Below are positions 37,028 to 48,934 of a stretch of 64,000 bases of DNA, one piece after another. Origin of the DNA: Vitrella brassicaformis (lineage: Eukaryota > Sar > Vitrellaceae); the NCBI GenBank assembly GCA_001179505.1, contig CDMY01000235.1, positions 1 to 64,000 on the forward strand, written 5' to 3'. The stretch's first letter is position 1, and each line of letters begins with the position of its first letter. The translations under genes and the position numbers were made by a program. The notes below the pieces were generated by a model that saw only the letters and a list, made by a program, of their open reading frames with translations, was not told where the DNA came from and did not search any database.

Positions 37028-38505
37028 ATGGCACTCCAGCACGTTCAATCTGAACTCCTCCTGCATCGAACGCTATCTGATGACGGCGCCGCTGTGCTGC
37101 AGGCCCTCATGGCCAGCACGAGGGGCCAGAAGATCCTCGTCAAGGCACTTCACGCAGGCCTCAGGTGAGCAGCAGCATCAGAGGGCAAGGGTGGTGACTG
37201 CGCTTGTCTGCAGATTATTGGCTCCTGCTGTGTGTGTTGTTTGTGCAGATCAGGCGCTGTGTCGCCAAAAGCCTTGCTGCACGGCACAGCACTGAGTGGT
37301 GTCTTACTGGAGCCGGCGGCAAACATCCCCACCATCCCTCTGCCCGAAGTGTTTCTGGCGTCCATGCTGGACTACCTCACCGGCGACGAGCTGCCCTATG
37401 CGCAGTAAGCAGATCCACCTGTGGATGGGGTGCTTGGTGGCATATCACATCTCCTCGCGCCTATTTTGCTTGCTGTGTGTCACTGTCTGTCAGGACGTGT
37501 CGATATCTGTACGAGACGTTCGTCAATGGTGGCGCCCTCCGCGTGACCCTCTCGCCCCGCAGCCCCCTCATCGCCCCCCTCAGACACGACTCACCCTCCC
37601 ACCTCCACCAAACCATCAAGCGCCTCATCCGACTGCGGCCCTCGGGCGTCAGGCATCTCACCGTCGTGGTCCCTGTCCATCGGGACAACCCGAAGGACCT
37701 GCCCTCGCTGCTCAACAAGCTCATCCAGGCCCTTTGCTTGAGCGTGGAGATCAGCGGGTCGGTGACGCTGTCGTCGCTTGACGTGACGGCCCCGTGCGCC
37801 GTGGACGGGCAAGTGATGGAAACCGTGCTCGGCCGGCACGCATCGACACTCCGACGGCTGCGGCTCGTGCGCACACGCCCCACCCCCGCCCCCAGGCCCA
37901 CCTGCCCACCCCGTCCCCTCACGCCGTACTGCCCCCTCCCCCTCCTGGAGGACCTGACGCTGGACGGATATGCCCTCACCAGGGCAGACGGATGCACCAA
38001 CGCTATCAGCGAAGTCGCCGTTACGGCACCAGCCAACGGAGCGATTACACCCTTGCTGCCGCTGCAGAGCTTCTCGATCCTCCCGGCCAATCCATCAAAC
38101 CTGCTGGACGCCTCCTTCATCCAGGACTGGGGTGACGTCCTGCAGGCATCGATGCACCACCCCTCCCTCCGCTCCCTCTGTGTCCCGTGCCTTCGACTGG
38201 AGCCCCTCAAGGCCCTCATGGACGACCGCACGGCCATCCCGAGACTGTCCTCCATCGGGTGGATTCCGGTGTCGGCCGACGGGCACGTGCTGGGCCGGAG
38301 GGAGGGGGGCGAGACGGTGACGATCGGCCATGTGGCGGCCAGGTGGCCGTCGGTGTCGGTGCTGATGGTGCTGGGGAAGGGCGGGATGGGGGGACATGTG
38401 AGGGCCATCGATGGGTTCGTGCGGGTGTGGTGTGGGAGGGGCAGCTGGGGCGGGTGGGTGAGGAGCAAGTGGAGGAGGAAGGAGGGGGGGTCTCATTTCA
38501 TGTGA
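37028..38505 (+). CDS. Unknown protein with leucine-rich repeat-like part
   Basis: Three exons (37028-37164, 37249-37404, 37494-38505) give 434 residues. The first 60 residues are helical (MALQHVQSELLLHRTLSDDG). From about residue 150 there are spaced hydrophobic segments of the type LxxLxLxxL (HLTVVVPVHRDNPKDLPSLL, LSSLDVTAP, LEDLTLDGY, LRSLCVPCLRLEPLKAL) that suggest irregular leucine-rich repeats. The C-terminal 60 residues are Gly/Trp/Arg-rich. It shares this general look with the three minus-strand genes that follow, so these may be one expanded family. No function is assigned. Confidence 0.7.
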
Positions 38506-39693
38506 CGTGATGTGAATATCGTATCGCTGTCCTTCAACACATCGCGTGTCCTCTCCCTTCTTTCCGCCACGAGATCTGCATAGCACGGCTGGATGCTATG
38601 CGGTTGTCGTGGGCGGCGGCTGGGAGCAGGCAACCGATGTGTGTGAAGGACAGTGTGTAGCGACTTGCCTTACTTGCAGCCCTTGAAAGTGTGCTGATGC
38701 CCAGTGGTGGTGCACTGGGCGGTCTCTGTAGTGTAGCCAGTGTCTCTACCGCACGTGCATTGCATGCCCCCTGTCGAGTGATGGTTCCTCTTGAAGCCCA
38801 ATTAAGCACGTGCGGCTTGAAGTATTGTGGCTTTTGTACCTACTGTACAGTTTATCAAATATTTCTTGTCGATAGCGAGTGGATGACAGTACTACGCTGA
38901 CTTCCCCCACACACAGGCAGGCAGGCAGGCAGGGAGTTCTGCCGGTGAACGGGAGGGTAGACTGTGACTTCGGGGCCTGTTGTCATCTTCTTGCACGCGC
39001 ACCGTCGTCTGGTCCAGCAAGGCGCACACGGCAGTACGTGTGTGAGGGAGATGTGCCGCAGGGAGTCGCAGTCTTGCCTCCCCTTTCCATTTTGCCACTC
39101 TGCATCCATGAGAGATCGTGTCAAGTGGGTGTCGTGTCCATCTATCAGCCAGCCAAAGTCCAAAGAGCCACTGCTACACACACCAGACACAAGGCCAAGC
39201 AAACAAAGCAAGTTTGTTTGCGTCTAGTGAGTGGTGTGTGGAGCTGTGTAACTTTTGGTCTTCTGCTTGAATTCCCCCGTGGCCGACTAGCGAACGACAC
39301 ACCACGACGTGCGTCGTTCATGTCGATACAGACCGATTCAATTGATTCAATTCAGTGAAGGGCCACTCAGATTGTGCACTCGTCAGTCCATCGTATATAC
39401 ACACGTACGCACACCCAGAGACACTCAGGCAGTGAAAAGTATCCTCGTCACAAATACAAGCCGCTTCGTAACGAACACAGGCCTACTTGTCTGTCTGCGG
39501 TCAGTCAGTCTTGGCCGAGGGGCAACGGCACCAGGCGAATCGCACACTCCACACCTGAACGCACCAACACATGCACACACAGATGACCGACCAATCGACA
39601 CACACAATATGGTCATACCTGTTCGATTCAACGCTGATCGCTGCGCTCCGCTGCCCACTGCCGCCACATCGTGTGTACGCTGTGTGTGACGGT
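38506..39693. other. Convergent intergenic region
   Basis: No gene is seen between the two convergent stops. It contains an A/T-richer patch near 38815-38875 (unusual here) and a GGCA repeat near 38915. The frames present are short and repeat-derived. Confidence 0.5.
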
Positions 39694-42600
39694 TCAGCCT
39701 GGAAGCAGCCGTACCATCCGCACCTGAACCACACACATACTGCGGGTCTCTTGTCGATTTGTGGTCTGTGCTGACGGCGGACCTGCCGGGGCAAAGAAGT
39801 CCGTGATGCGCTGCTGAGTGGGGCTCAGAGGGGGCGGGAAGAGCGTCACCAGTATGCTGCCGAGACTGGTACCATCGATGCTCCCAGGGACGGCACAAAT
39901 GCGATCTGAAGAAGAAAAACAAGTAAGTGAGGGGAAGCTCGTGAAGTCTGGTTTTTCCTTACTGGTGGCGAACTCGGTGATGCGGCGCTGCCTGGGGGGC
40001 ACGGCCAATGCCGGCGACGCATCCATGGCATCAACTGCGATGGCAGGCAGAGACATGCATTCGTGGGGAAATGGCAGCGTCTGTCCTCTGTATATCATTG
40101 CATACCTCGGGGCGCTTTGGTGAAGGTCAGGTCCGTGTCTTCCACGGAAAAGCCGTACGCTGTTACAGCATCAAGACGGATCTCAAGGGCGGCTTCGTAG
40201 CCGGCTGGTAAGGTGAAGCAGGAGGGCTTCACCTCTGAGGTCTTGGTGGCGGATGCCAGCAACGGACAGAAGTCAGTGTCCTCCCAGTCGTCCTCGTCAT
40301 CACACAGCAGCTGTCCGTCAAAGATGAACTCGTCGAGAAACATATCCACCACTGATGCGTTCTCCTGCAACACGGCACGCAGCAGCGGTATCCGTTGCAA
40401 AAGGTCAATCAAACACAAATAGCCCCCTTTCTCCTCCTTCCCAACCTTTGAAACATCGATGACAAGCAGATTATCCGCGACAAAAGCTGAAGATGACACA
40501 GCATTGTCTGGTTGTAGCTCCTCGATGAGCCAAACCACATCATCAATCGGAAAGTCGTCCACTTCTTCGAGCTCCATGGTCAGATGCGCGATTTGCGGAT
40601 ATCGCTGTCGTCGCTCCACCAGGGTTGGCAGAAAGCCGTGCTCCGAGCTGAGAGCTGTGTCGGTGGACAGCTCCTCCAAGTCACTCGAAAAGGTGGTGAG
40701 TTTCACTTCTCTGACGGTCTTGCGGGGGCCGCTCGTACCTCCCTGGAAATACGCGAGACTTTCCAGGACGAGAAAACCGGGGATGGTAGAATCTAGAGCA
40801 ATCTTGATGTCCGACGGTAGCGACCGCAGAAGGCTGCAGAGGTTGTTGTCGAATGGAGGCGGCGAGAGGGTGCACGGATTGCCTGGTGGTCGCTCGACGG
40901 TGTCCAGCCTCAACTCTACAGCAGCATCGACACACACACACATGCGTAGTGGAGGCTGAGCGAGTATGCTGTCCAGCCTCAATTCTGTAACAGCATCGAT
41001 GCAAGAAGACGCGTGTTCGTTCTGTCACACCGACCTTGGATGTTCGCGAACACGCCTTCCCTCCCGATGCACTTGGGGATCGCCTGCAGGGCAAGCTCGT
41101 CCGCTTTGTCATCCGCTGTCAGCACCTTGAGCACCTTGGCTGCAGGGAAATCCAACGACTGCAGATCCGGGTGGAGGCTCAGCACCGACTTGCCGTACCG
41201 GCCGCACACGATCACCACTCTGTCGCTGCTCCGGGCGTACCGACGGACAAGCGGAGCTGTCGCCTTCAGAGATTGCAGAGACTCTTGGCGTGTCGAGAAG
41301 ACCCTCCTAGGGTCGAAGATGTCAGGGGTGTCCTCATGCGAGCAGTCCATGATGGCAACGCCTCCCGATCGAATGACCGTCCCGCCCCACTCCTCAATCT
41401 CTCGAATCAGCCGCAGCGGGCGAGGGTTTGCCACAGCATGACGCGACAATAGGTCGGCCGGCAGTGACAGGTTGAGCACGATGGGCGTGTGGATGACGAG
41501 TGTGCGGGCTGGGACCGATGGGCCTGTCTCTGTCTCGTTGCCGCTGCCGCTCTCCGCCATCCTGTCCGCAGCTCTCTCGCTCTTCCTCTCCGAATGCTGT
41601 CTGTCCTCCTCAATCTGCCATCGCCGCTCCTCCATGCGCTTCAGCAGCGCCATGACCTCACCACAGTCCTCCCACGTGCTGCTGTAATCGTCACCGTCCT
41701 CAACCAGTGGGGGAACCAGCACGTGACCGAGATGGGTCAGGCTATCCATGCCACCGAGGGCGTTGAATGTGAGCGGCAGGCGACTGGGGGCGAGAGGGAA
41801 GACGTTCAGAGCCGTGAGCTGCGGGTGGCGGCGACAGAATGAAGCCAGGCAGTCGTCAAACAGCAGGCTAAGCCGGTACGGATCACCATGTCTACTCCAC
41901 CAGCGTTGAACTGGATTTGGTCTCCACCAGGGGAGATGGGGTTCGGCACAAAGGTCGACAACGTCGACAATCCTGCCCGTGAGACGGCCCATCGACGGAC
42001 AGCGAAGCCGCATGCGCTCGAAGAGGGCCAGTCCGGCGACGCTCTCAATGTGAAGGGCCGCCAGTCGTGTCATCGCCAGGCCACGCAAGGCCTGCACGAC
42101 CACCCCAGCCGCATTGCTGCCGTGCGGCGGCTGGTCCTCCCGATCGCCAGCCTTGGCCCTCTTGCGCTTCAGAGGGTCGACGATGGACATCTCCTGCAGC
42201 TGGCTCGCATAGAGACTCAATCGGCGGAGACAGAAAGCCATCAGCTGGTCCTCGATGCTCTCCACTTTTGGCGGAAGGATGACCACCGCTCGGCGCACGA
42301 ACGTCGCATCGACCTTTCTTATCTTGCCCTGATTGGGGTGGACAAAGCTGACGACAGTGATGACCCCGTAGACCGCCTCATACAGAGTGTGGCAAACGCG
42401 CGCGAGCCCCACTGGTTCCGCTGGCGGCATCAGGTCAACGAGCTCCTCCCAGAGGCCGGCAGCCGCGACAACTCGAAGGAAGCCTGGGGCGCGCATGGGG
42501 AGGGAGCCAACTGCAGATGGACGACGGCCACGGGGCACGGGGGTGAGGGATGCTACGCTGCTCCGCCGAGATGAGGACGGCCGCGGGATGATGAAGCGAC

Positions 42601-43852
42601 ACTTGCGACAATGCGCTGAATCTGAGCATAAGGACGGATGGAGAAAGCCGTAAGCCCTGTCCCCCCTTTGCGTTCGTTGTCTGACGCACCTGAGAATGAA
42701 GCGATATCCTTGAGCTGTCCTGTGATGCCGTCTGACCCGAATCGCACCGACACATCGCCATCGATCGACTGAGGCAGGAGCATCTTGGTTGCAAGCTGGT
42801 GGTGTAGCGGCGCGAGGAGTTCCATCTCTGGCAGCTCGAAAGAAGTGGTCGGATCCTCCAGCTGTGATGGGGTCATGCTGGCGAGGTGGTAGGCGAAGTT
42901 TTGCAGCCAAGGTGGGCTGCTGAGGGCTGTGGTGAGGCCTTTGCCGTCGGAGCGCTCGCCGGTGTAGTAGGCGATCAGCTCACTCAGCCCTGCAAGATAA
43001 GTCGACACTGCCACACACACACAAGGCATCACAACCATCTGGTTGGGTCGAACCCTGGGAAGTGCGTTGACATAAGCGCACCTTTCTGCGATGCCACGTG
43101 TGGATGCGCCGGTGGATAGCCGAACCGCGTGTACTCCACATGAGCTCGGATCGAGTTGACGAAGTGATCGAGGGCCGCTGGATGCACACGGCCACGGTGG
43201 AACAGAAACGGCGAGGTGTCAACGCACTGGACCAGACAAGGGTGCATACTCGAGAAGTCCATATGAAGACGCCCTTCCCCCCATTTCCTTTTTGCCTACC
43301 TTGTCTTCCAGATGAGCGAAGTAGATGTGTGTGATGGTATCCAGGTCGGCCCCCAGCTTGGGCTTCGTATGCCGCTGACAGTCGAGAAGCGAGGGAAGGT
43401 GTCCAGTGGCCGACCATGCCCAAAGCATGCGAAGGTCCTCCACATATCGATCGACATCGAGGCTGGATGCTGTCACTCCAAGTGATTCCATCTGCATGAA
43501 AACCATGAATGAGGAGCAGAAGTCTGTGATGGTCCCTCATCGATGGTTCTTGTCCAGTGCATACCTGTGCTTTGACGTAGCTGCGGAGTGCCTCCCGCAG
43601 TCGATCGATCCACACCACTTCGAGCGCGTCGCACCACACTGACGAAGACGCCGATGCAGGTGATGGATCGATGTCCATCTGAAGATGCATAAAGAGCATG
43701 ACACACACGTCGCGCCGAGCTGGGCCATCTTTGGCAGCCGCGTGGGCGTACCGTGTCACTGGATGCGGGTGGTGTGTCCCATCTCTGGATGAGCGAGAGG
43801 TGGAGGGCCGGATGGGACACCACTGGAGGCGACAGGCTGAGGAGCAACGTGT
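39694..43852 (-). CDS. Large unknown protein with C-terminal PIP-box motifs
   Basis: Nine exons (43852-43752, 43678-43565, 43491-43300, 43226-43082, 42989-42690, 42621-41035, 40915-40106, 40034-39963, 39905-39694). From the ATG at 43678 the product is 1143 residues. The exon at 43852-43752 is coding-like (TLLLSLSPPVV, HPALHLSLIQRWDTPPASS) and joins in frame, but has no ATG, so the true 5' end is unresolved. An F-box-like helical stretch (LWEELVDLMPPAEPVGLARV) lies in the large exon and is followed by leucine-rich-type segments over several hundred residues. The last two exons carry QRRITEFA and QQRITDFF, PCNA-interacting (PIP) motifs. An F-box-like adaptor that binds PCNA is a speculative reading. 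It may be joined to the next gene upstream. Confidence 0.65.
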
Positions 43853-43981
43853 CTGCATCGATGCCATACACACAATACGATCGACTCGCAACGGGCGCGT
43901 GCCTAATGCATGTACACAGTCACCAAACAGGGGCAGAATGAGCCGTGTTGCTCTCAATCGCCTCGTCTTTTGGCAGCTGCC

Positions 43982-45574
43982 CTACCCACTGTGTGCGATT
44001 TGCGATTGGATGAAGTTGAAGATGGCTGTACTTGTGCCTCCAGCACGACACGGCAGCAGCAGAAGACAAAGGCCCGGATGATGGCGAACCAAAGAATCAG
44101 CACAGCACCTGCGTAGACAGCACAAACGGGCGCACGCTGACAGAGGTTGGCTGGCCCACACATTCGACAAAGTCACCTCACGGCTTGGTCGAGGAGATTC
44201 TGCGATTGGCCACTCGTATGTGGCTCTTGATCCACTTGCATGGCGTCTGTTTCATCAATTATCTCGGCTGCCGATGACACGAGAGATTCTGAACCACACA
44301 CGTACACAATGTGTATTGGTGTTTGGTCATTACGTGTTTCGTGACTGACCGAATGCGAGCATGACGAATGCTTTGGGACGAATCGCACGAATCAATGTGC
44401 CCGTCCGCCTCTCCACTTCGGCAGTGAGAGCATCTAGTGTGTCGTCGCCGCCCGCCAGGCCACTCATGAGTGTCTTGATACACACCAGCAGCCCATCAGC
44501 ACCCACAGGACTGGATGAAGGTGGAGGACATGACCCATCCCCGTCGCTGCCAACCGGCAAACAACCTGAGCGCATCACACAGCCCATCTACCTCTGGCAA
44601 CGACCCCTTCCACGTATTCTTTTACCGCAGCATTCAGGGAATCGATCCAGCAACCACTGCGTCAGGCTGCTGGACTTGCACAACGACGTCAGCCGACCAA
44701 GACGCATCCACTCGGCGGCAATGGCCGATGCTGGGCCGGACAGCTCACGAATGAAATGGCGGGCGCTGTGAGGGCTGAACAACACAGGGATCGATAATCA
44801 ATATGTGTGCACGTATGTGTCTGTGTGCGTGAGTGTGCTGGGTTCACCTGTCCGAATCGTGCTCGATCAGTGGCTGAACACTGTGTGACCGCGGCAGCAG
44901 CACTCTCAGGGAAACAGAGAGGGAACAGCGGCTGTGGACATCAAGGAGCAGGTCCTGCCAAACACGGGTACATTCATACCACCACTTCGACGATGGATGT
45001 GTGCGTGTCTGTGTGTGTGTGTGAGTGTGTCACCGTGCAGCAGAATTCCTTACCACCAGCTGTCTTTTGATTCGCTCTATTGTTTGTGGCAGCGCCTCGA
45101 CTCTCAGCAGACGATCAGTCTGCCCCGTCGCTCTCCTCACGCACAGCCGCCCATCGTGTGATTCAGATAGCTCCAGCAAACGACGCAGAGCATCTGCAGA
45201 CAGACAGGTCCCTACATGCAGCGCGCAGACAAAGCCATCACCGCATTTCTCTTGTGCTTCTCACCGAGTTGTTCTGACTGGTTGCACAGACGCTCAGGCA
45301 CTGCCTCGTTCAGCAGCACGAGAGGCAGGGACACCGGCGGCACTCAGTCCATCGGCGGGATGAATCAAACGAAAGATGCAGCCGTCATTCGTGCTGGTGG
45401 GTACTCACGTGCGACGGACACGCTCTGGCGCGTCGGGAAAAGCATATGGTTTGAGAATTCTCTCGAATGCAAGCTCGCAAGTGTGTGGGCAAAACCGCTG
45501 AAACCAATTTTGGCTGAAACCGCCTCCGTCGTTGGCAAAAGCGAGGCAAAGTGGATGCATAGCTGCTGACTCAT
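43982..45574 (-). CDS. Unknown leucine-rich protein
   Basis: Eight exons (45574-45409, 45342-45265, 45193-45054, 44984-44848, 44765-44626, 44565-44350, 44288-44177, 44108-43982) give 371 residues starting MSQQLCIHFASLLPTTEAV. Segments include LPPVSLPLVLLNEAVPERL, DALRRLLELSESHDGRLCVR and LTSLCKSSSLTQWLLDRFP; no domain is recognised, but the style matches the neighbouring genes. The fourth exon could instead begin at 44957 (GAC after TTGGCAG), also in frame. An alternative ending uses a GTGAGG donor at 44181 and a 45-base intron. That would add a hydrophobic helix (VLILWFAIIRAFVFCCC) and join this gene in frame to the downstream one, for 1555 residues in total. The two-gene model was kept because its introns have normal leng­ths. 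Confidence 0.6.
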
Positions 45575-45906
45575 GAATCATTCATCATCCATCCATCCAT
45601 CCGTCCGTATGAAACATGTAGGTACATATATACAGCTCACAGCCGGCCCCCAGAGTGGTCCGGTCCGGTCCACATACGAACCACTCGTACGTACATACAG
45701 ACAGGCAAGCACCAAAGCAAGTGTCTGATATCGATAGACTCGGCCATCCAGTGGCCTGGCAGGCAGCTACTCTCCTGTGATGCTGGCTGTCTTCTCGAAT
45801 GTGGCTTCTCGACTCCACAGCCAGACACACTGACGACACAACACATACGAACCCATGTGGCAGGTCATTGCCTGGCACCGCCAGTCCTATTTTTCTCACC
45901 CTCCCT
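45575..45906. other. Short intergenic spacer
   Basis: Spacer between two minus-strand genes. It has a CATC/CCGT repeat near 45588-45608 and no gene; it should contain the promoter of the 45.6 kb gene and the 3' UTR of the 48.5 kb gene. Confidence 0.5.
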
Positions 45907-48494
45907 CTACGAGCGACGACTTCCCGTAAGGGCAATGCCCCACTGCTGGTCCGCCCTGTCGATGGTGAACCTTCCGATGGTCATGCTGCTGCGGAACAGC
46001 TGCTCCAGCGCATTGCGGAGTCGGCTGCCCATCGGCAGCGGTGCCCAGTTCCTCTCCCGGAGGTGCACATGAAAACGCGCCAGGCCGCGGACGCCGTTGA
46101 TCAGAGAGGTCACGCCGTCGTGGATGACCTGAGCAGCTGCATCGGGCGGCCAAGACGATGGAACTGAATGACACACGACCCACACAAAGACGAGGCAGCA
46201 ACGTTGCGGCTGACATGACAAACCAGTGCATTCATTCATTCACACCTTCGATCGGCAGGTTGATTGTTTTGATGGACGGGAAGTCCGCCGACGCCCAGCC
46301 GTCAAACGGTCTCCGCGTGAGGTTGACACCATCCTCGCGGCTGTCGCCGCCTAGCCAGACGGTGTGCACCTTCCTCCCCCTCCCCAGCCCCTCCAGCACG
46401 CTCCTCCTGTCCCCCGCGTCGACGTCGGCATGGAACTTCACACACACCATCGTGCTGGGCATCCTCGAGGCGAACAGACGCCCCGCCGGCCCACCCAGAG
46501 CACTGCCGACGAAGAGCTGTATGACCTTGGGGAATGGGGGTAGGTGCTGGATGATGGCGGGCGTGGGGGCAGGAGTGCCGTGAGGGGGGGTGAAGCTACG
46601 GTCATTGCGGACGGCAACGTGCTGCACGCTGGTGAAGTCGAGGCTCTGCGCGACCTCGATGGCGGACTGGCTGGGGCTGTCGACGGGGTGGGTGAGGTCA
46701 TGATGGTCGATGAAGTAGATGACCTCTCGCGTGTCTCGTGCTGCGTCCTGGACGACCCTCTTGATGAAGGGGGATGGGCGGCTTGGGGAACGGTCGAAGT
46801 AGTCCGCGTACAGGACGGACGGCGAGACACCGCCGAATCCCGGATCAGTCGTCACGTTGATGGGGACGTCAGGAGACACACAGCACTCGTCGATGAGGCA
46901 ATCCACGGGCTCCAGCGCGGTGATCGAGCTGTGGTCATGTATTGATGGGATCCGCACAGCAAGGCTCTCGAGCGATTTGCGGCAGCCGCGCGATACGAGT
47001 GCCGCCTGAGTGAACAGGAGGGCGTGATTGGCAGGTGCATGGATGAGGTTGGCAGCCATTGTGTTTGCTGTGTGTGTGCCTGGTCACTTACCCGCAGCCG
47101 ATCCACTCCTTTGTTCGATCTACTCGACAAATGGTCGATGGTCCCTATGCTCCGCAGCTGGCTGAGCGGCCCTGGCCGCCCGGCAGCTGCCTCGGGGACG
47201 TGCTCAATCACACCCGCCCACCCGTTACCCGACAGACTCCCGCCGACATGCTGCAGCGACTTGGACGACTTGATGAAGCCGCCCAGCTGTCGGGCACTCC
47301 ACCCCTCCTGCTGGACGGTGGCCAGTGCGGGCATTACCCACTCCCTGTCGGCGATCACGCCGTGTGGTCCGTCGGCTCCTGTGACGGTCTTGAGCGCGTG
47401 GAGGGTGGTGGGGGTCGGGGTGAGGCCGTCCTCCTCCTCCTCCTCCTCGTTGTCGTCGTCGTCGCCCACCTCTAGATCGTCTAGAGTGGGAGGGGGAGGG
47501 GCAGAGGGACGACGCCCGTCAGTGCTGCTTCTGGTGCTGATGGCGGTGGTGAATTTGATGATCTCCAGCGAGCCGTCGTCCATCTGGTCGGGACCCGCCT
47601 CCTTGCGCGCCTTGCGTCGCCCCTCAGCATGGCCCTCAATCACGCAACACATCTTGTCCACACACCAAGACAGGTCGCCCAGCGGCTGCGCGATGGTGAG
47701 TGCCGTCAGGTCCACGAGCCGTTTGCCGAGCCGGGAGGCACCCTCGGAGGTGGTGTCCTCCCAGAACTGGCGCTCTGCAGGGCTGGAACTGTCTATGGCG
47801 ATGTGGGTCTGCTGGTAGAGGGCTGCGTGGCGGATGGTGGGGTGGTCAGGGAGGAAGGCCGACAGCTCGCGAGGGGTCATAAAGCTCATCACAGACGCTA
47901 TCATGTTGTCACCGAAACCTTCAGGAGCCTGAACCGGAAACGCGACCAAGGGACACGATGCGGGCGGCATGAGAGTGGGTGACGCAGCGTGAGAGTTCTG
48001 TGTGGCTGTGCTGTGTGTACCTTCTTGCTAACATCCCACACCTAGATCCAGACAACACACACACGTCACACACAGTGAGCAGTGGGTCCACGTGTCTTTT
48101 GTGCAAGCAGCTGCTCACCAGGTGCACTCCCGGTTGGCCATGCGGTAGTGTATTGGTCTCGCGCGGCACCACTTTGAACTTCTCTCCGCGGCCGCCCACC
48201 TCCCTCATGCGGATGGCCGTCCCTCTACTGGTCTCCTCCGTGCGATACACGTCCGCTTTGATCCAGACATAGCTGTCATTGGCACCCCTTCTCGTCTTGG
48301 ACGTCAGCAGAACACGGGTGCCCTCCTTGTAACGACTACTCGTACGCCGTGGCGCCACCTGATCAATCAGCCAAACAAAGGAATGCGTCATGGATGCAAT
48401 TGATGCAGCGGCACGCCTTAAGCTTTGCATCCATGCCATGACTCACCTCTGGCTGAGGCCGAGCGGCTGGTGATGCTGCCACTGCAGCTGCCAT
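45907..48494 (-). CDS. Unknown F-box-like leucine-rich protein
   Basis: Six exons (48494-48447, 48358-48119, 48041-48021, 47928-47092, 47005-46246, 46163-45907) give 720 residues; the third exon is 21 bases. After a short Ala-rich start, residues about 17-96 form a basic beta-rich segment (RYKEGTRVLLTSKTRRGAND, YVWIKADVYRTEE) that could be an SH3/Tudor-like fold. An F-box-like helical segment follows (NMIASVMSFMTPRELSAFLP). The middle has an acidic run (DDDDNEEEEEED), and the C-terminal half has leucine-rich-type spacing. F-box-like plus repeats suggests a substrate adaptor for ubiquitin ligases, but the F-box match is weak and this is inference. It is similar in style to the neighbours at 37-46 kb. 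Confidence 0.68.
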
Positions 48495-48934
48495 GCCGCT
48501 GCAACTCAACGGCTGACAGGATAACACGGCTGCAATGAATGCATCACTCTCAACGTTCACCCTGTCATCTGCGGGCTTGCTTTCTATGGGTGCGGCGAGG
48601 GATGGCCTCTCATCACGGGCTGCTTATCGACAAACGTGGAATGATGGTCAAGGCGGAAGAGCGGCCTGGCCAGGACAATAATGCCCGTGGAGGGACCCCG
48701 ACTAGCTATACAAGGGGCATTTGTCATCCCTTCAGCTCGCCGAAAAGCTCGCAAAAGTTGGAAGATCTGTGCCGGAAGCAGTTTCCACTTAAAAGACACG
48801 AAGAAGAATCTCACATATACAGCGGTTGATACACTTCCGCCGGCAGCGTTGGCCTCAAACGCAGCGATCGCCTCCTAACGCCATCTGGGCAGCCGAGGGA
48901 GGTTGGAGGTCTTTCTTGTGTCGCATCTGTCGCT
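48495..48934. promoter_or_regulatory. Divergent promoter, F-box-like gene and UGDH
   Basis: There are 440 bases between divergent start codons. The sequence is non-repetitive and lacks obvious elements. Short frames here, for example 48539-48829 on the plus strand, have no support. Confidence 0.5.
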
